NCBI GenBank assembly: GCA_020831885.1
Contig: JAFIFU010000031.1
Span: 1 to 42,632, forward strand
Reading direction: 5' to 3'
Length of the DNA: 42,632 bases
Origin: Ectothiorhodospiraceae bacterium
GTDB taxonomy: Bacteria; Pseudomonadota; Gammaproteobacteria; Nitrococcales; Aquisalimonadaceae
The position numbers and the translations under genes are program-made. This document shows, one piece after another, positions 39,338 to 42,632 of this stretch. How positions within the stretch are numbered: position 1 is the stretch's first letter; each line of letters begins with the position of its first letter. Under the pieces are notes generated by a model. It did no database searches. It had not been told where the DNA came from and was given only the letters and a program-made list of their open reading frames with translations.

Positions 39338-40099
39338 TCAGTAGCGAAAACCCCGATGGATGGCCACGACGCCACCACTGAGATTCGTGAAGTCGCAATC
39401 CTCCAGCCCGGCCTCCTGCATCATGTCACGCAGTGTGCCCTGATCGGGGTGCATGCGGATGGATTCCGCCAGATAGCGGTAGCTGTCCGCATCGCCGGCC
39501 ACCAGGCGACCCATGCGCGGGAGCAGTTGGAACGAATACGCGTCGTAGGCCGGCTGCAGGGGCTTCAGGTACAGGTGCGAGAACTCCAGCACCAGCACGA
39601 AACCGCCGGGCTTCAGCACCCGCCGCATCTCCCGCAGCGCCCGCGCCTTGTCGGTGACATTGCGCAGACCGAAGCCGATGGTGACCCGGTCGAAGCTCCC
39701 GTCGGCGAACGGCAAGGCCTCGGCATTGACCAGGGCATAATCCAGGTTGCCGGAGATACCGGCATCCAGCATCCGGTCGCGGCCCAGGGCCAGCATCGCC
39801 TCGTTGATGTCGGTCATCACCACCTGGCCACGGTCACACACCTGCTCCACCATCAGCCGGCTGAGGTCCCCGGTTCCGGCAGCCAGGTCCAGTACCCGCA
39901 TTCCCGGCCGCAGCCGGGCCATGGCGATGGTCTGGCGTTTCCAGAGCCGGTGCAGGCCGAAGGACATGAGATCGTTCATCAGGTCGTATTTGTCCGCCAC
40001 GGAACGGAAAACCTGGCCCACCCGCCGCGCCTTCTCGCCCACAGGCACCTGCTGGTAGCCGAAATCGATACGGTCTTCCGATCCCTGCCTGTCGTTCAC
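39338..40099 (-). CDS. ubiE: Ubiquinone/menaquinone methyltransferase UbiE
   Basis: A 253-residue SAM-dependent C-methyltransferase that acts on demethylubiquinol precursors and on demethylmenaquinol. It contains [43 protein letters not shown], the SAM loop [12 protein letters not shown] and [25 protein letters not shown]. It ends in the conserved aromatic [12 protein letters not shown]. The start is GTG at 40099, with GGGGAG 7 nt upstream, 3 nt after the DUF971 gene. Confidence 0.97.
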   Translation of the reverse strand: MNDRQGSEDRIDFGYQQVPVGEKARRVGQVFRSVADKYDLMNDLMSFGLHRLWKRQTIAMARLRPGMRVLDLAAGTGDLSRLMVEQVCDRGQVVMTDINEAMLALGRDRMLDAGISGNLDYALVNAEALPFADGSFDRVTIGFGLRNVTDKARALREMRRVLKPGGFVLVLEFSHLYLKPLQPAYDAYSFQLLPRMGRLVAGDADSYRYLAESIRMHPDQGTLRDMMQEAGLEDCDFTNLSGGVVAIHRGFRY

Positions 40100-40102
40100 G
40101 AT

Positions 40103-40468
40103 CTAGCTCCCCTGATGATCGCGATGCCGGTACCCGGCAGCGGCCAGCTTCTCCAGATAGCGTTGCCAGTTCCGTTCCTGGTCCCGCCCCAGTGCGTACA
40201 GGTAGTCCCAGGCGTACAGACCGCTGTCGTGGCCGTCGTCGAAAACCAGGCGCACGGCGTACTCGCCCACCGGTTCGATGCGGCTGATGTTAACGTCTTC
40301 CTTGTTCACCTGCAGAACTTCCTGCCCGGGACCGTGACCCCGCACTTCCGCCGATGGCGAGTGGACGCGCAGGTACTCGCAGCTCATTTCGAACCGCTCG
40401 CCGTCATCGAAGCGGATCTCCAGCATGCGGGACTGGCGGTGCAACTTGATTTCCGTGGGAATGGGCAT
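40103..40468 (-). CDS. DUF971 domain protein
   Basis: A 121-residue protein of the DUF971 (gamma-butyrobetaine hydroxylase N-terminal-like) family. It has IKLHRQSRMLEIRFDDGERFEMSCEYLRVHSPSAEVRGH and VGEYAVRLVFDDGHDSGLYAWDYLYALG, a beta-rich fold seen also in Fe-S-related and dioxygenase-linked proteins. Its role is unknown. It lies between hslU and ubiE, the usual site in pseudomonads. AGAGAGG precedes the ATG at 40468. Confidence 0.92.
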   Translation of the reverse strand: MPIPTEIKLHRQSRMLEIRFDDGERFEMSCEYLRVHSPSAEVRGHGPGQEVLQVNKEDVNISRIEPVGEYAVRLVFDDGHDSGLYAWDYLYALGRDQERNWQRYLEKLAAAGYRHRDHQGS

Positions 40469-40579
40469 GAGACCTCTCTCGCGGTGTTCACCGGATGGGG
40501 CGGTTGGCGGAGCCGGTAACGCCACGCGCCGCCGGCCCCGTGGCCCGTCCCTGCCGACGCGCTTTCCGGTCGGTCGCCG

Positions 40580-41911
40580 TCAGAGTATATACCGGCTCAG
40601 GTCCTGATCCTGAACCAGATCGCCCAGTTGCTCATCCACGTAGGCCGCGTCCACGGTCAGCGTCTGCCCGCTGCGGTCCGGCGCCTGGTAGCTGATTTCC
40701 TCCAGCAGCCGCTCCATCACCGTGTGCAGGCGCCGGGCACCGATGTTCTCGGTGCGCTCGTTCACCTGCCAGGCCACCTGGGCAATGCGCGCGATGCCGT
40801 CCTCGGTGAATGCCAGTTTGCAGCCCTCGGTTTCCATCAGGGCCTGGTACTGCGCGGTCAGTGATGCGCTGGGTTCGGTGAGAATGCGGACGAAGTCGTC
40901 CACCGACAGGGCATCCAGCTCCACCCGGATGGGCAAGCGACCCTGCAGCTCGGGGATCAGGTCGGAGGGTTTGGACAGGTGGAAGGCGCCGGAAGCGATG
41001 AACAGGATGTGGTCGGTACGGACCATGCCGAACTTGGTGGACACGGTGCAGCCTTCCACCAGCGGCAGCAGATCCCGTTGAACCCCTTCACGGGAGACGT
41101 CCGCACCACTGCCGCTGTCGGCGCGCTTGGCCACCTTGTCGATCTCGTCCAGGAACACGATACCGTTCTGTTCCACCCGTTCCAGGGCCTCCGCCTTCAC
41201 TTCCTCCTCGTTGACCATGCGCGCCGCCTCCTGCTCACGCAGCACCTTCATGGCGTCCTTGATCTTCATCCGGCGCTTCTTGGTCTTGCCCCCACCCATA
41301 TTCTGGAAGAGGCTCTGCAACTGGTTGGTCATTTCCTCCATGCCCGGCGGGGCCATGATCTCCACGCCCATGGGCGCGGCGGAGACTTCGATGTCCACCT
41401 CCTTGTCATCCAGCTCGCCGAAGCGCAGCTTGTTGCGGAACTTGTTCCGCGTCGCCTGATCCTGGGGCTGCTCGTCCTCGTCCCAGCCGGTGGAGGCGCG
41501 GGGCAGCAGGATGTCCAGCAGGCGGTCTTCGGCGGCTTCCTCGGCCCGGTACTTGACCTTTTCCATGGCTTCTTCCCGGGTCATTTTCACTGCCATATCC
41601 ACCAGGTCGCGGACGATGGACTCCACATCCCGGCCCACGTAGCCCACCTCCGTGAACTTGGTGGCCTCCACCTTGATGAAGGGGGCGTGGGCCAGCCGGG
41701 CCAGCCGGCGGGCGATCTCGGTTTTCCCGACCCCGGTGGGACCGATCATCAGGATATTCTTGGGCGTGATCTCGTTGCGGAGATCTTCACCCACCTGCAT
41801 GCGGCGCCAGCGGTTGCGCAGCGCGATAGCCACCGAGCGCTTGGCCTTGGCCTGGCCGATGATGTGACGGTCCAGTTCCTGAACGATTTCCCGGGGAGTC
41901 ATTTCGGACAT
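40580..41911 (-). CDS. hslU: ATP-dependent protease ATPase subunit HslU
   Basis: A 443-residue AAA+ unfoldase that feeds substrates into HslV. It begins [34 protein letters not shown], with Walker [16 protein letters not shown] and Walker B FLDEIDKV. The I-domain lies between about residues 110 and 240. The C-terminus DLSRYIL docks in HslV. It lies 29 nt after hslV and should share its sigma32-like promoter. Confidence 0.98.
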   Translation of the reverse strand: MSEMTPREIVQELDRHIIGQAKAKRSVAIALRNRWRRMQVGEDLRNEITPKNILMIGPTGVGKTEIARRLARLAHAPFIKVEATKFTEVGYVGRDVESIVRDLVDMAVKMTREEAMEKVKYRAEEAAEDRLLDILLPRASTGWDEDEQPQDQATRNKFRNKLRFGELDDKEVDIEVSAAPMGVEIMAPPGMEEMTNQLQSLFQNMGGGKTKKRRMKIKDAMKVLREQEAARMVNEEEVKAEALERVEQNGIVFLDEIDKVAKRADSGSGADVSREGVQRDLLPLVEGCTVSTKFGMVRTDHILFIASGAFHLSKPSDLIPELQGRLPIRVELDALSVDDFVRILTEPSASLTAQYQALMETEGCKLAFTEDGIARIAQVAWQVNERTENIGARRLHTVMERLLEEISYQAPDRSGQTLTVDAAYVDEQLGDLVQDQDLSRYIL

Positions 41912-41940
41912 GATGGAATTCCTGACGTTGGGAACCGGCC

Positions 41941-42477
41941 TCAGGCCAGTTCCTCGATGGTGAGCTGATGATTGGTGTACACGCAGATGTCGGCGGCGAT
42001 ACCGAGCGCCTCCTGGACAATCTGCCGCGCCGACAGCTCGCTGTGCCGGAGCAGGCCCAGGGCTGCCGCCTGGGCGAAAGGGCCGCCGGAGCCGATGGCG
42101 ATGACGTCGTGTTCCGGTTCGATCACATCACCGTTGCCGGAGATCACCAGGGTGCTTTCGTTGTCGGCGACCAGCAGCAGGGCCTCCAGGCGGCGCAGGG
42201 CCCGGTCCGACCGCCAGTCCTTGGCCAGTTCCACCGCGGCCCGCACCAGGTTGCCCTGGTACTTCTCCAGTTGGCCCTCGAAACGTTCGAACAGGGTGAA
42301 GGCATCGGCCGTGCCCCCGGCGAAGCCGGCGATCACCCGGTCCTGGAACAGCCGCCGCACCTTGCGCGCGTTCCCCTTCATGACCGTGTTGCCCAAGGAG
42401 ACCTGACCGTCACCGCCGATCACAACCTGACCGTTGCGTCGCGCCGCCAGTATCGTGGTGCCTCTGAACTGTTCCAT
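41941..42477 (-). CDS. hslV: ATP-dependent protease peptidase subunit HslV
   Basis: A 178-residue proteasome-like peptidase of the HslUV complex. The start [43 protein letters not shown] shows the conserved block. The N-terminal nucleophile is expected to be Thr7, exposed by removal of a six-residue propeptide MEQFRG; E. coli HslV needs only Met removal. [15 protein letters not shown] is also typical. GGAG lies 6 nt before the ATG. It is first in the hslV-hslU-DUF971-ubiEJB series. Confidence 0.97.
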   Translation of the reverse strand: MEQFRGTTILAARRNGQVVIGGDGQVSLGNTVMKGNARKVRRLFQDRVIAGFAGGTADAFTLFERFEGQLEKYQGNLVRAAVELAKDWRSDRALRRLEALLLVADNESTLVISGNGDVIEPEHDVIAIGSGGPFAQAAALGLLRHSELSARQIVQEALGIAADICVYTNHQLTIEELA

Positions 42478-42520
42478 GTGTACTCCGATGCGCTTGCGCT
42501 CTAGCTGCTCGAGAACAGGG

Positions 42521-42549
42521 ATTTGGGGGGTGAGCCAGGTATTTTAAAG
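42521..42549 (-). promoter_or_regulatory. Sigma32-like heat-shock promoter of hslVU
   Basis: On the minus strand CTTTAAA (42549-42543) and CCCCAAAT (42528-42521) are separated by 14 nt, close to the heat-shock pattern CTTGAAA-N13-CCCCATNT. The leader to the hslV ATG is about 35 nt and includes the imperfect inverted repeat CTCGAGC-A-GCTAGAG, reminiscent of the leader hairpin of E. coli hslVU. The remaining 83 bp to the right edge hold no recognised gene. Confidence 0.7.
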
Positions 42550-42632
42550 GGTTTAGCCCTGCGAGTCGGCCGGTGGCGGGCACGGTGACCCCGGACACGC
42601 CGTGAATACATCCCTGTAGGCTTGTCGGCGAG

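Overview
The window is a chromosomal segment of a high-GC gammaproteobacterium. It has dimeric glycyl-tRNA synthetase, UbiB/UbiE/UbiJ, SecB, GlnL/GlnG and the order dnaA-dnaN-recF-gyrB-plsC-gmhB-glyS-glyQ familiar from Pseudomonas and the Chromatiales/Ectothiorhodospiraceae. The family-level placement is inferred from gene content and protein similarity; no rRNA is present. I see no insertion sequence, tRNA gene or CRISPR array.

Positions 1-8761 (minus strand) hold the classical origin-left cluster, rpmH-rnpA-yidD-yidC-mnmE-mnmG-rsmG-parA-parB, followed by atpI and the first 17 codons of atpB behind their own sigma70-type promoter. Positions 8762-10574 carry the replication-origin signals around dnaA. 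The rpmH/dnaA gap has divergent promoters, a 12-bp direct repeat and a near-consensus DnaA box. The dnaA-dnaN gap has two perfect DnaA boxes, two near matches and an AT-rich stretch, and is the better oriC candidate. Positions 10575-15327 (plus) are dnaN, recF and gyrB. Three identical parS palindromes (TGTTCCACGTGGAACA) lie here: one inside recF and two in the 425-bp gyrB/plsC gap. They match the ParAB system encoded 10-14 kb away.

Positions 15753-20158 (minus) hold plsC, gmhB, glyS and glyQ. Positions 20342-22192 (plus) hold an unrecognised 162-residue protein, a PP-loop (ThiI/MnmA-like) protein with a likely C-terminal RNA-binding domain, and a TusA-like sulfur carrier overlapping it by 4 nt. 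Together the last two look like a tRNA-thiolation pair. Positions 22193-27101 form the nitrogen regulon: glnA, a DUF4124 protein, glnL and glnG. glnA and glnL each have a sigma54 promoter (GG-N10-GC) and upstream NtrC-type palindromes, which makes an autoregulated circuit. 

Positions 27120-34557 are mixed housekeeping genes: a small outer-membrane-like protein, a PhaB/FabG reductase, trmL, gpsA, secB, a membrane rhodanese, then envC-ctpA-yibQ for cell-envelope remodelling. Positions 34650-35705 hold a small phage-like switch: a Ner/Nlp-type DNA-binding protein divergent from an S24-family repressor whose catalytic Ser and Lys both appear to be replaced. Positions 35785-42477 hold a YcgL protein, tesB, the ubiquinone genes ubiB-ubiJ-ubiE, a DUF971 protein and hslU-hslV behind a sigma32-like promoter.

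The points most worth following up are the apparently non-cleavable S24 repressor with its Ner-like partner, the PP-loop/TusA locus with its unknown neighbour, a cluster of non-conservative changes in the FAD-binding loop of MnmG, and the sigma54 promoter sitting directly on the glnL start codon.
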